In this document: piece after piece, positions 53,167-61,802 of the stretch
Layout of the letters: each line of letters starts with the position of its first letter
How positions within the stretch are numbered: the first letter of the stretch is position 1
Assembly (NCBI GenBank): GCA_031359995.1
Contig: JANMAT010000116.1
Coordinates: 62,001 to 126,000 of the forward strand
Source of the DNA: JANMAT01 sp031359995
GTDB taxonomy: Bacteria > Actinomycetota > Acidimicrobiia > Acidimicrobiales > Ilumatobacteraceae
Reading direction: 5' to 3'
DNA: 64,000 bases
The notes under the pieces: model-generated
The model's database searches: none
Seen by the model: only the letters and a program-made list of their open reading frames with translations
Told to the model about the DNA's origin: nothing
Made by a program: the position numbers and the translations under genes

Positions 53167-54262
53167 AGTCCCCGCGATCGATCCGAGCGTCCTGCGCCCG
53201 CACGCCGAGCAGCTGCACGCCGGTGAGCTGGCCGGGCTGGCCGCAGCGGACACGCGGCCCCGGCCGCCGCGGTGGCGGTTGTCGCCGTGGGCCGTGGTCA
53301 CCTACCTGCTGGGCGGCACGCTGGCCGACGGCACGGTCATCAGTCCCAAGTACGTCGGCAACCGCCGGCTCATCGAGGTCGCCGTGGCCACGCTGGCCAC
53401 CGACCGCGCCCTGCTGCTGCTGGGCGTGCCCGGCACCGCCAAGACGTGGCTGTCCGAGCACCTCGCGGCGGCCATCTCGGGCGATTCGACGCTCGTGGTG
53501 CAGGGCACCGCCGGCACCGCCGAGGAAGCGCTGCGCTACGGGTGGAACTACGCGCGCCTGCTGGCCGAAGGCCCGAGCATGGCCGCTCTGGTGGAGAGCC
53601 CGGTGCTGCGGGCCATGCGTCTGGGCACCATCGTGCGGGTGGAGGAGCTCACTCGACTGCCCTCCGACGTGCAGGACGCGCTGGTCACCGTGCTGTCCGA
53701 GAAGACCCTGCCCGTCCCCGAGCTGACCACCGAGGTGCAGGCCCGCCAGGGCTTCAACCTCATCGCCACCGCCAACGACCGCGACCGCGGCGTGAACGAG
53801 CTGTCCTCGGCGCTGCGCCGCCGGTTCAACACCGTCGTGCTGCCTCTGCCGGCCACGGCCGAGGAGGAGGTCGCCATCGTCACGCGCCGCGTCGGTGAGC
53901 TCGCCGCATCGCTCTCGCTGCCGCCGTTGCCCGCCGCGGTCGACGAGATCCGCCGCGTCGTCACCGTGTTTCGCGAGCTGCGCAGCGGCGCCACCGAGGA
54001 CGGCCGCGTGAAGCTGAAGACGCCCACCAGCACGCTGTCCACCGCCGAGGCCATCTCGGTGATCACCAGCGGCATCGCGCTGGCCGCCCACTTCGGCGAC
54101 GGTCGTCTCGGCCCGGTCGACGTGGCGGCCGGCATCGTCGGCGCGGTGGTGAAAGACCCGGCCCACGACAACGTGGTGTGGCGGGAGTACCTGGAGGTCG
54201 TGGCCCGTGAGCGCGCCGGTTGGGGCGAGTTCTACGAGGCGTGCCGCGCCGCGGCGGGCTGA
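53159..54262 (+). CDS. MoxR-type AAA+ ATPase
   Basis: A 367-residue AAA+ protein. Walker A LLGVPGTAKTWL near 88-99, Walker B-like IVRVEELTRLP near 157-167, sensor 1 NLIATANDRDRG near 200-211, arginine finger LRRRFNT near 220, and a C-terminal helical lid. Walker B has Glu-Glu where MoxR proteins usually show Asp-Glu; hydrolysis is probably kept but may be tuned. MoxR ATPases act with VWA proteins as chaperones that remodel or activate targets. Here the VWA partner is two genes downstream. Confidence 0.88.
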   Translation: MPEVPAIDPSVLRPHAEQLHAGELAGLAAADTRPRPPRWRLSPWAVVTYLLGGTLADGTVISPKYVGNRRLIEVAVATLATDRALLLLGVPGTAKTWLSEHLAAAISGDSTLVVQGTAGTAEEALRYGWNYARLLAEGPSMAALVESPVLRAMRLGTIVRVEELTRLPSDVQDALVTVLSEKTLPVPELTTEVQARQGFNLIATANDRDRGVNELSSALRRRFNTVVLPLPATAEEEVAIVTRRVGELAASLSLPPLPAAVDEIRRVVTVFRELRSGATEDGRVKLKTPTSTLSTAEAISVITSGIALAAHFGDGRLGPVDVAAGIVGAVVKDPAHDNVVWREYLEVVARERAGWGEFYEACRAAAG

Positions 54263-54277
54263 GTCGCCCCGTTGCCC

Positions 54278-56530
54278 ATGGCCGCCATCCACCTGCTCGG
54301 CATCCGTCACCACGGGCCCGGTTCGGCCCGGGCGGTGGAGCGCGCCCTGGCGGCCATCGAACCCGACGTGGTGGTGGTCGAGCTGCCGGCCGAGGCCGAG
54401 TCGTTGGTGCGCTACCTGGCTGATGCCGCGCTGGCGCCACCCGTCGCCATGCTCGGCTACGTGGCCGACGAGCCGGCCCGCGCGGTGTTCTACCCCCTCG
54501 CCGCCTTCAGCCCCGAGTGGGTCGCGCTGCGATGGGCCAGCGAGCGCGGTGTCGCGGTGCGGGCGTTCGATCTCGGTCTGGCCCAGAGCCTGGTGTGGCA
54601 GGACGCCGCTGACGAACCGGGCACCGGACGCCGGCACCGACGTCGGGCCGAGCGCGACCCGCTGGGCGAGCTCGCCCGCGCGGCCGGCTACGACGACGCC
54701 GAGCGCTGGTGGGAGGACGTGGTCGAGCACCGCAGCGAATCCGACGGCGCCGGCGACGCGCTGGCCCCGTTCGCCGCCGTCGCGGAAGCGATGGGGGCCG
54801 TGCGCGCCGATGCGCCGGCGCCGATGGGGGAGGAGGCGGCCCGCGAGGCCACCATGCGCCAGGTGCTGCGCACCGTGGCGAAGACGGCCGAGCGCATCGC
54901 GGTCGTGTGCGGTGCGTGGCACGTGCCCGCGCTGCAGGAGCCGTGGCCGAAGGCCACCGTGGACGCCGCGGTGCTGCGCGGGTTGCCCAAGGCCAAGGTG
55001 GCGGTCACGTGGGTGCCCTGGACGCACCGCCGGCTGGGCACCGCCAGTGGGTACGCCGCGGGCGTGCGGTCGCCCGGCTGGTACGCCCACGTGTTCGCCC
55101 ACCCCGGCGACGAGGGCGTCACGCGATGGTTCGCCGATGCGGCGGCGTTGCTGCGCTCGCGCGACCACGCCGTGTCGCCCGACCACCTCATCGGTGCGGT
55201 TCGCCTGGCCCGCACGGTGGCGGCGTTGCGAGACCGCCCGGTGCCCGGGCTCGACGAGGTGATGGACGCAGCCCACGCCGTGCTGGCCGATGGTCGTCCC
55301 GGCCCGCTGGCCCTCATCCGTGACGAGCTCGTGGTGGGTGACGCGCTCGGCTCGGTGCCCGACGACGTGCCCATGGTGCCCCTGGCCCGTGACCTGACCG
55401 CGCAGCGCAAGCGGGTGCGGCTCAAGCCCGACGCCGTCAGCAAGGTGGTGGAGCTCGACCTGCGCACCGACGCCGGCCGCAACCGCTCGCACCTGCTGCA
55501 CCGGTTGCAGGCGTTGGGTGTGCGCTGGGGTGTGCCCGAGGAGGGGCGGGGTTCGTCGGGCACGTTCCGTGAGACGTGGCGCCTGCAGTGGGAGCCCGAG
55601 CTGTCGATCCGCCTCGTCGAGGCGAGCGCGCTGGGCACCACGGTCGAGCAGGCCGCATCGGTGGCCCTCACCGAGCAGGCGGCGGTCACCACCGCGCTGG
55701 CCGACCTGACCGCGCTGCTCGAGTCGGCGCTGCTGGCCGACCTGCCCACGGTGGTCGCGCCACTGGTGGAGCGGTTGGCCGAGCACGCCGCCGTCGACCC
55801 CGATGTGGAGCACCTCATGGACGCGCTCGTACCCCTGGCGCGCGCCCTGCGCTACGGCGATGTGCGGGCCACCGACACCAGCGCGCTCGCCGACGTGATC
55901 GACGGCATGGTGGCCCGGCTCGTCGCCGGCCTCACCGGCGCCTGCGCGTCGCTGGACGACGAGGCCGCCGCGGCGATGGCCGACCGCCTCACGGCGGTGC
56001 AGGGGGCGCTGGCGCTGGTGGACCACACGGCCCGGCGCCGGGCGTGGCCCGAGGTGCTGGCGGTGATCGCGGCGCGTGACCTTGGCCCGGGTCTGGTGGC
56101 GGGGCGGGCGGTGCGGCTCGTGCACGACATCGGCTGGTGGGACGCCGACGCCGTCGAGCGCCGCTTCGCGCGGGCTCTCAGCGTGGGCACGCCCGCCGAC
56201 GCCGGGGCCGCCTTCGTCGAGGGCTTCCTGGCCGGGTCGGGCACGGTGCTGCTGCACGATGCCGGGCTGCTGGCGCTGCTCGACGGGTGGATGGCCACGC
56301 TGCCCGAGGCCACCTTCACCGACGTGGTGCCGCTGCTGCGGCGCACGTTCGGCGCTTTCGCCTCGGCCGAGCGGCGCCAGATCGGTCAGCTCGTGGCCGG
56401 GCGTGATGCGTCGGCCGCGGCGGCCACCGGCTGGGACCTCGACCCCGGTCGGGCCGACGCCGCACTCGCCACCGTGCTGGCCCTGTTGGGCTCGAACGCG
56501 CCCGAGGGAGTGCCCACGTGGAACGGGTGA
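54278..56530 (+). CDS. DUF5682-like large protein (ChaN/TraB-type fold suspected)
   Basis: A 750-residue protein whose N-terminus AAIHLLGIRHHGPGSARAVE (residues 2-21) is the hallmark of DUF5682, followed by EPDVVVVELPAEAESLVRYL and VVCGAWHVPAL near 209. The paired His and Glu residues recall the EreA/ChaN/TraB hydrolase-like superfamily, so metal-dependent peptidase or esterase activity is imaginable. The second half is helical repeats. ATG 54278 is preferred over the TTG two codons upstream. It overlaps the VWA gene by 13 nt. No experimental role is known to me. Confidence 0.78.
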   Translation: MAAIHLLGIRHHGPGSARAVERALAAIEPDVVVVELPAEAESLVRYLADAALAPPVAMLGYVADEPARAVFYPLAAFSPEWVALRWASERGVAVRAFDLGLAQSLVWQDAADEPGTGRRHRRRAERDPLGELARAAGYDDAERWWEDVVEHRSESDGAGDALAPFAAVAEAMGAVRADAPAPMGEEAAREATMRQVLRTVAKTAERIAVVCGAWHVPALQEPWPKATVDAAVLRGLPKAKVAVTWVPWTHRRLGTASGYAAGVRSPGWYAHVFAHPGDEGVTRWFADAAALLRSRDHAVSPDHLIGAVRLARTVAALRDRPVPGLDEVMDAAHAVLADGRPGPLALIRDELVVGDALGSVPDDVPMVPLARDLTAQRKRVRLKPDAVSKVVELDLRTDAGRNRSHLLHRLQALGVRWGVPEEGRGSSGTFRETWRLQWEPELSIRLVEASALGTTVEQAASVALTEQAAVTTALADLTALLESALLADLPTVVAPLVERLAEHAAVDPDVEHLMDALVPLARALRYGDVRATDTSALADVIDGMVARLVAGLTGACASLDDEAAAAMADRLTAVQGALALVDHTARRRAWPEVLAVIAARDLGPGLVAGRAVRLVHDIGWWDADAVERRFARALSVGTPADAGAAFVEGFLAGSGTVLLHDAGLLALLDGWMATLPEATFTDVVPLLRRTFGAFASAERRQIGQLVAGRDASAAAATGWDLDPGRADAALATVLALLGSNAPEGVPTWNG

Positions 56531-57675
56531 GCGAGGCCGAGCGCGTGCGGCGCTGGCGGCTGGTGCTCGGCGGCGCCGACGACGGCACCGGCGTGGCCCT
56601 GGGTGGCGACGACGCCCGCATCGATGCCGCCCTCGCCGCGGTGTACGACGCGCCGCCCCGCAAGCGCGGCGGGCGCGTAGGCGGCCTCGGCTCGTCGGCG
56701 CCGGGGGTGGCCCGCTGGTTGGGCGACATCCGCCGGTACTTCCCCACCTCGGTCGTGCAGGTGCTGCAGCACGACGCCATCGACCGGCTCGACCTGAAGC
56801 GGTTGCTGCTCGAGCCCGAGATGCTCGCCGCCCTCGAACCCGACCTGCACCTGGTGACCACGCTGCTCGAGCTGAACAAGCTGCTGCCCGACGCCAGCCG
56901 GGCCACCGCCCGCCAGGTGGTGGCCACCGTGGTCGAGCAGATCGAGCGACGCATCGCTCGGGCCACGCAGCAGGCGGTGGCGGGCGCGCTGGCCCGCTCG
57001 GCCCGCACGCGCCGGCCGCGTCCGGGCGACATCGATTGGGACCGCACCATCCGCACGAACCTGCGCCACTGGCTGTCCGAGGCCCGCACCCTCGTGCCCG
57101 AGCACCTCGTGGGCTACGGGCGGCGTCAGCCGGCGTGGCAGCGCGACGTGATCATCGCCATCGACCAGAGCGGCTCCATGGCCGACTCGGTCGTGTACGC
57201 CGGCGTGTACGGCGCGGTGCTGGCGTCGCTGCGCACGTTGCGCACCCACGTGGTCGCCTTCGACACCGAGGTCGCCGATCTCACCGAGCACCTGCACGAT
57301 TCGGTCGACGTGCTGTTCGGGGTGCATCTCGGTGGCGGCACCGACATCGACCGGGCCATCGCCTACTGCGAGACGCTCATCGAACGCCCGGCCCAGACGG
57401 TGCTGATCCTGCTGTCCGACCTGTACGAGGGTGGCGTGCGCGACGCGCTGGTGGGACGCATGGCCGAACTGGTGCGCCAGGGCGTCACGTGTGTGGCCCT
57501 GCTGGCCCTGTCCGACGAGGGGGCACCCAGCTACGACCACGACCACGCCGCCGAGCTCGCCGCCATCGGCGTGCCGGCGTTCGCCTGCACCCCCGATGCC
57601 TTCCCCGACGTGCTGGCCGCCGCGCTCGAAGGGCGGGTGGCAACCGGGGCGTCCCGACCCGGCGCAGGGCGCTGA
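56518..57675 (+). CDS. VWA/MIDAS-domain protein (CoxE-like)
   Basis: A 385-residue protein: helical N-terminal half (about 1-205) and a von Willebrand A domain with a complete metal site, IAIDQSGSM near 214-222, GGGTDIDRAI near 273-282 and LILLSDLYEGG near 296-306. Such proteins partner MoxR ATPases and hold the substrate through a Mg ion. The GTG start overlaps DUF5682 by 13 nt. It closes the overlapping array. Confidence 0.88.
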   Translation: MERVSEAERVRRWRLVLGGADDGTGVALGGDDARIDAALAAVYDAPPRKRGGRVGGLGSSAPGVARWLGDIRRYFPTSVVQVLQHDAIDRLDLKRLLLEPEMLAALEPDLHLVTTLLELNKLLPDASRATARQVVATVVEQIERRIARATQQAVAGALARSARTRRPRPGDIDWDRTIRTNLRHWLSEARTLVPEHLVGYGRRQPAWQRDVIIAIDQSGSMADSVVYAGVYGAVLASLRTLRTHVVAFDTEVADLTEHLHDSVDVLFGVHLGGGTDIDRAIAYCETLIERPAQTVLILLSDLYEGGVRDALVGRMAELVRQGVTCVALLALSDEGAPSYDHDHAAELAAIGVPAFACTPDAFPDVLAAALEGRVATGASRPGAGR

Positions 57676-57719
57676 CCAGGGCGGGAAACTCTGTCACACC
57701 GCGCGTGCACGCTCATCCC

Positions 57720-57965
57720 ATGGCCGCTGATCTCGTCTTCCTCCCCTTCTACGCCGACACGCTGCACACCGTCATCACCCGCTCCGGCGGGCGGGGCGGG
57801 TGCGACGTCACCGTGCGCCCCGACATCGATCCCGCGGTGGTGAGCCACCAGGTGCAGCTCTACGCCCGGCGCCTCGGCGTGCAGGTGCGGTGCCGCACCG
57901 AGGGCGACCGCGTGCGGGTGCGCCAGCTCCCGTCCGAGCCGCCCCAGGTCGAGCGGGCCGGCTGA
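57720..57965 (+). CDS. Small uncharacterised protein behind the VWA gene
   Basis: An 81-residue protein (MAADLVFLPFYADTLHTVIT to PPQVERAG) of mixed alpha/beta pattern with two Cys and many Arg; no family is recognised. It begins 44 nt after the VWA stop, with no obvious ribosome site or -10 hexamer, so it is probably the tail of the operon. It converges on the acyl-CoA dehydrogenase gene. Confidence 0.5.
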   Translation: MAADLVFLPFYADTLHTVITRSGGRGGCDVTVRPDIDPAVVSHQVQLYARRLGVQVRCRTEGDRVRVRQLPSEPPQVERAG

Positions 57966-57981
57966 GCCGACCGTGTCCGGC

Positions 57982-59244
57982 TCAGGCCTTCTGCGTGCCG
58001 ACCGTCAGGTCCTTGAACGCGCTGGTCGTGTCGATGCCCACGTCCTTGGGCAGGCCCAGCACCCGCTCGCCCACGATGTTGCGCATGACCTCGTCGCTGC
58101 CTCCGGCGATGCGCCCGGCGGGCACCGCCAGGATCACCTGGTTCCAGGCGTAGGTGCCCCACTCGCCGGTGTCGGCGGTGATCCTGGGGCCGAGCACGTT
58201 GCCGACGAACTCGGCCATGCGGCGGGTGTTCATCGTGCCCGCCAGCTTGGCGATCGACATCTCCGGCCCGGGCAGTTGGCCGACCTTCATGCGGTCCATG
58301 GCCCGGCGGTTCGTGTAGGTGGCCACGCGGGTGTGGGTGATCAGGGCGGCCAGCTCCTGGCGCACGAGCGGGTCGCTCCCCAGGCCGAAGTGGCGCACCA
58401 TCTCGACCACGCGGGTCATCAGCCCGCCCCCGCCCCCGCCACCACCGGCACCGATGGAGGCCCGCTCGTTCATGAGCGTCGTGAGGGCCACGTTCCACCC
58501 GTTGTTCACGTCACCCAGGCGGTGGTCGTCGGGCACGCGCACGTCGGTGAAGAACACCTCGTTGAAGTTGGCCCCGCCGGTCATCTGGCGCAGCGGTCGC
58601 ACCTCCACGCCCGGCGCCTTCATGTCCACGATGAACCCGGTGAGGCCGCGGTGCTTGGGCAGGCTCGGGTCGGTGCGGCAGATGATCTCGCCGATGTCGC
58701 TGTAGTGGGCGCCCGACGTCCACACCTTCTGACCGTTGATGATCCACTCGTCCCCGTCGCGCTCGGCGCGGGTCTGCAGCGACGCCAGGTCGCTGCCGGC
58801 TCCCGGCTCCGAGAACAGCTGACACGCCACCAGGTCGCCGCGGTGCAGTCTGGCCAGGTAGGCGTCTTTGGCCCCAACCGCGGCGTGGTCCTTGATGGTG
58901 GGCGCCACCATGCCCAGGCCGATGCTGAAGAAGCTCTCGCTGGGCAGGTCGTACTGGTTCTCCAGGTGTTGGAAGGCGCGCTCGTAGGCGTGGGGCAGCT
59001 CCCGGCCGCCGTACGGCTTCGGCCCGGTGATCCAGCCGAACCCGGCGTCGAACTTCGTGGCCCGCCAGGCCTGAGCACGGGCCAGTTCGGCCAGTTCGCG
59101 CTCGGCGTCCTTCTCCTCGAACAGCGCCACGCTGTCGGAACCCTCGCCCCACACGAAGGCCTTCCTGGCCTCCTTGCGGGCGGCGTTGGCGTCCAGGAAG
59201 GCCCGGGCCTCGGCTTCGAAGGCTTCCGGTGTCACGTCTGCCAT
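57982..59244 (-). CDS. Acyl-CoA dehydrogenase
   Basis: A 420-residue FAD enzyme of the ACAD family: LFSEPGAGSDLASLQTRAE and WTSGAHYSDIGEIICRTD bind FAD, the ETF-facing segment follows, and the C-terminus has GRIAGGSDEVMRNIVGERVLGLP. A poly-Gly run (IGAGGGGGGGGLMTRVV, about 270-286) in the middle domain is unusual. ATG 59244 has GGGGGAG upstream. Its substrate is unknown; it stands alone on the minus strand. Confidence 0.9.
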   Translation of the reverse strand: MADVTPEAFEAEARAFLDANAARKEARKAFVWGEGSDSVALFEEKDAERELAELARAQAWRATKFDAGFGWITGPKPYGGRELPHAYERAFQHLENQYDLPSESFFSIGLGMVAPTIKDHAAVGAKDAYLARLHRGDLVACQLFSEPGAGSDLASLQTRAERDGDEWIINGQKVWTSGAHYSDIGEIICRTDPSLPKHRGLTGFIVDMKAPGVEVRPLRQMTGGANFNEVFFTDVRVPDDHRLGDVNNGWNVALTTLMNERASIGAGGGGGGGGLMTRVVEMVRHFGLGSDPLVRQELAALITHTRVATYTNRRAMDRMKVGQLPGPEMSIAKLAGTMNTRRMAEFVGNVLGPRITADTGEWGTYAWNQVILAVPAGRIAGGSDEVMRNIVGERVLGLPKDVGIDTTSAFKDLTVGTQKA

Positions 59245-59350
59245 GGCGGCTCCCCCATCGAGCGTCGGACCAACACGGTCGACGGTAGTGGTCGGGCCGC
59301 GGCGCGGCGAACCGGCGCGACGGCCGAGCGAGCCGCTAGCGTTCGGCCTC

Positions 59351-59809
59351 ATGGGACAGCCCGTTGCCGTGGTCATCAAGCCGAGCTCGAACCCGGGGAT
59401 CGTGCGGTACGAGCTCAACCGGACCCTCACCGGCATGGGCCACGTGCGCTACGCCCATCGCGACCTCATCACCGACCAGCACCCCGGCGCCACGCTGGCC
59501 CGGCGCCTGTTCGACACGGGCAAGGTCGCCGCCGTCGCGGTGTACGGGAACATGGTCACCATCGACCTGGCCAAGGGGCAGAGCGCCCAGGGTCTCGACG
59601 CGATCGTCGAGTCGCTCTACACGTACTACGTGCCCGGCTTCGTGCCGCCGCCCATCGAGATGCCGGCCGAGGTGGCCGCGGCGCCGGCGGCCGTCGGTGC
59701 AGGGGCAGGCGAACCGGCTCTCACCGGTGCGGCGGCACGGGTGCCGGCGCACCTGCTCGAGCGCAGCCGAGCGGCCCGTGAACGCTGGAAGGCCCAGCAG
59801 GCGGGCTGA
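59351..59809 (+). CDS. Nfu_N-like domain protein
   Basis: A 152-residue protein. Residues 5-100 resemble the N-terminal domain of Nfu iron-sulfur scaffold proteins (PSSNPGIVRYELNRTL; ATLARRLFDTGKVAAVAVYG; NMVTIDLAKG), but the CxxC-bearing NifU domain is missing and no Cys is present. The C-terminal tail is Ala/Arg-rich. The ATG is 8 nt after TAGCGT. It may be an adaptor in Fe-S assembly; weak assignment. Confidence 0.55.
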   Translation: MGQPVAVVIKPSSNPGIVRYELNRTLTGMGHVRYAHRDLITDQHPGATLARRLFDTGKVAAVAVYGNMVTIDLAKGQSAQGLDAIVESLYTYYVPGFVPPPIEMPAEVAAAPAAVGAGAGEPALTGAAARVPAHLLERSRAARERWKAQQAG

Positions 59810-59936
59810 TCGCCTCACTCATCGGTCCCTGGGTGGCCGGCTGGCGGATTTTTCGTGGGCAGGGTCGCAGGTCATGTGCCCTGGTTCCGTACAGTCGAAC
59901 GGCGGCGTCTCCCGACGTGCGGGCAGGAGGTGGGAC

Positions 59937-60788
59937 ATGGCCGAGGACATGACGTTGCAGGAAGCGGCCGACCATCTCGGTGTGCACTACATGACCGCGT
60001 ACCGCTACGTGCGGCTCGGCCTGCTGCCGGCGGAGAAGTGCGGGGTCGCCTGGCGGGTGCGCGCCACCGACGTGCAGGCCTTCCGCTCCGGTTCGACGGG
60101 CCCGGCGTCGCCCGGACGTGGCGCCCACACCGCGCCGTGGGCCGACCGGTTCGAGGCCCGGGTCGTGGCCGGCGACGGTCGTGGCGCGTGGGGGGTCGTG
60201 GAAGCGGCGCTCACCGCGGGCATGGATCCCGTCGAGGTGTACCTCGACGTGATCTCGCCAGCCATGCGGACGGTCGGTGAACGGTGGGCGGTCGGCCAGC
60301 TCGACGTGGCCACCGAGCACCGGGCCAGTGGCATCGCCATGCGGGTGCTCGGCCGGCTCGGCCCCCGCTTCGTGCGACGCGGTCGCACGCGCGGATCGGT
60401 CGTGGTCGGTGCCCCCGAGGGCGAGCAGCACTCGCTGCCGGTGGCCATGCTGGCCGACCTGTTGCGCTCCGGTGGTTGGGAGGTCTCCGATCTCGGCTGC
60501 GATGTGCCCCCGGCATCGTTCGCCCGGGTGGCGGCCACCAGCGAGCGGCTCGTGGCCGTCGGGGTGAGCGTCACCAACCCCGGCTGCCTGCCGGCGGCCG
60601 AGATCACCATCGCCGCGCTCCGAACGACGGTGGGCACCACACCGATCCTGGTCGGTGGGCGGGCCATCGCGTCGGCCGAGGTCGCCGCGTCGCTCGGGGC
60701 CGACGGATGGGCGCCCGACGGCCAGATGGCGCTGTCGATCCTCGACGCGCTGGCGGCCAGCCGTCCCCAGGACGAGCAGGTCGGCTGA
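59937..60788 (+). CDS. CarH/LitR-like B12-binding photoreceptor-type regulator
   Basis: A 283-residue regulator: N-terminal excisionase/MerR-like helix-turn-helix (about 3-52, TLQEAADHLGVHYMTAYRYVRLG), a helical bundle (about 70-145) and a B12-binding domain (about 153-280). The W-x9-EH signature that surrounds adenosylcobalamin in CarH is present: Trp117, Glu127, His128. The lower cobalt ligand is probably His165 in PEGEQHSLP, matching the GEQH motif of CarH. Light-dependent derepression via the Co-C bond is therefore plausible. The ATG has AGGAGG upstream, and TACAGT at 59890-59895 may be its -10 element. Confidence 0.8.
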   Translation: MAEDMTLQEAADHLGVHYMTAYRYVRLGLLPAEKCGVAWRVRATDVQAFRSGSTGPASPGRGAHTAPWADRFEARVVAGDGRGAWGVVEAALTAGMDPVEVYLDVISPAMRTVGERWAVGQLDVATEHRASGIAMRVLGRLGPRFVRRGRTRGSVVVGAPEGEQHSLPVAMLADLLRSGGWEVSDLGCDVPPASFARVAATSERLVAVGVSVTNPGCLPAAEITIAALRTTVGTTPILVGGRAIASAEVAASLGADGWAPDGQMALSILDALAASRPQDEQVG

Positions 60789-60815
60789 GGACGCAGGAAC
60801 CAGCAGCGCCGCGCA

Positions 60816-60840
60816 GGGCGACCGAGCGGGCGCCAGCGAC
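60816..60840 (+). repeat. Intergenic repeat, copy B
   Basis: Matches copy A at 50896-50920 in 23 of 25 bases; lies 27 nt after the stop of the CarH-like gene. No clear hairpin is formed by the element itself. The remaining intergenic bases (60841-60905) show nothing recognisable. Confidence 0.45.
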
Positions 60841-60905
60841 CCGACCGGCTCGTTTCCGGAACGGACGAGGCGGCTCACATCGAACGAGGTGGCGGATGGA
60901 CAGGG

Positions 60906-61745
60906 GTGAGTCGAGCGGTGAGTGACGTGTCGCAAGGGCCGGGTTGGTGGCAGGCGTCGGACGGGCGCTGGTATGCGCCGGCATTGCACCCGAGCCAGCA
61001 GCAGCCGGCCGCCCTGCCGCCGCCGTCGCAATCGGCCGTGGGCGGTTCGCCGCCGCCGGATGCGCCGCTGCGCACCGGGCTGTCGGGTGGGCAGAAGGTG
61101 GCCATCGCGCTGGTCGCGGTGCTCGTGCTCGGGCTGGGTGGGTGCGCCGTGGCGCTGGGCGTGGTGGCCAAGCGGGGCGTGACCAAGATCGAACAGGCCG
61201 CCGCCGATCTGGGCAACAAGGACGGGTGTCCGTTCCTGTCGGCGGCGCGGGCCGCGTCGGTGCTCGGCAGCACGCCGACCCTCGTGCCGCTGCGAGGGTT
61301 CGGCGCCCTTGCCGGGATCGCCCTCGACACCCGGGTGCTGGCCGACGCCGACAGCTGCATGTTCACCCCCGCCTCCGATCCTCAGGGCCCGACCGGCCGG
61401 ATCGCCCGTCGCCAGACGGGCGACGCCGCCAAGGTGTTCGCCGCCGAGAAGACGCAGGCCAAAGGCGTGACGATCGATCAGGGCAACGGGCTCAGCACCG
61501 AGTCGATGAGCTACCTCCTCAAGGATGTCGACGCCGGTGACGAGGCCTTCTGCACGGCGGTGGGGGCCTTCCCCATGTCGGGGGCCCTGGTGCGCAAGGG
61601 CGATGTGCTGGTGTACGCCGCGGTGCTGCCGTCCCAGGCCCAGCTCGACACGCTCGGTGTGAACGCCGACGGCACCGGTCTGAACGTCGACGAGGCCAAC
61701 TGCGAGCTCGCCACGAAGCTGGCGGTCGCGGTCCTCGCCGGCTGA
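60906..61745 (+). CDS. DUF2510-domain membrane-anchored protein
   Basis: A 279-residue protein with an N-terminal DUF2510 motif (GPGWWQASDGRWYAP near 11-25), a Pro/Gln/Ser-rich spacer, one membrane helix (about 63-88, VAIALVAVLVLGLGGCAVALGV) and an extracytoplasmic domain of about 180 residues with four cysteines (DGCPF, DSCMF, EAFCTA, ANCELA), likely two disulfides. The extracellular domain is not recognised. GTG 60906 and GTG 60918 are alternative starts. Confidence 0.75.
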   Translation: MSRAVSDVSQGPGWWQASDGRWYAPALHPSQQQPAALPPPSQSAVGGSPPPDAPLRTGLSGGQKVAIALVAVLVLGLGGCAVALGVVAKRGVTKIEQAAADLGNKDGCPFLSAARAASVLGSTPTLVPLRGFGALAGIALDTRVLADADSCMFTPASDPQGPTGRIARRQTGDAAKVFAAEKTQAKGVTIDQGNGLSTESMSYLLKDVDAGDEAFCTAVGAFPMSGALVRKGDVLVYAAVLPSQAQLDTLGVNADGTGLNVDEANCELATKLAVAVLAG

Positions 61746-61767
61746 CGTCGGTCCCACGGACCGGACG

Positions 61768-61796
61768 TTGTCAGGCGAACATGTGTTCGATAGGCT
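61768..61796 (+). promoter_or_regulatory. SOS promoter of imuA'-imuB with LexA box
   Basis: TTGTCA (61768-61773), 17 nt and TAGGCT (61791-61796) form an excellent promoter. The spacer holds CGAACATGTGTTCG (61776-61789), a perfect palindromic actinobacterial LexA box of type CGAAC-N4-GTTCG. LexA bound there would block the polymerase until DNA damage. Confidence 0.85.
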
Positions 61797-61802
61797 GACG
61801 GC

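Noticed and set aside
53117..56257. Minus-strand open frame of more than 1000 codons across the MoxR and DUF5682-like genes
   Set aside because: Same shadow effect; the product is His/Gln/Arg/Gly-rich without motifs, and the plus-strand genes are clearly real.
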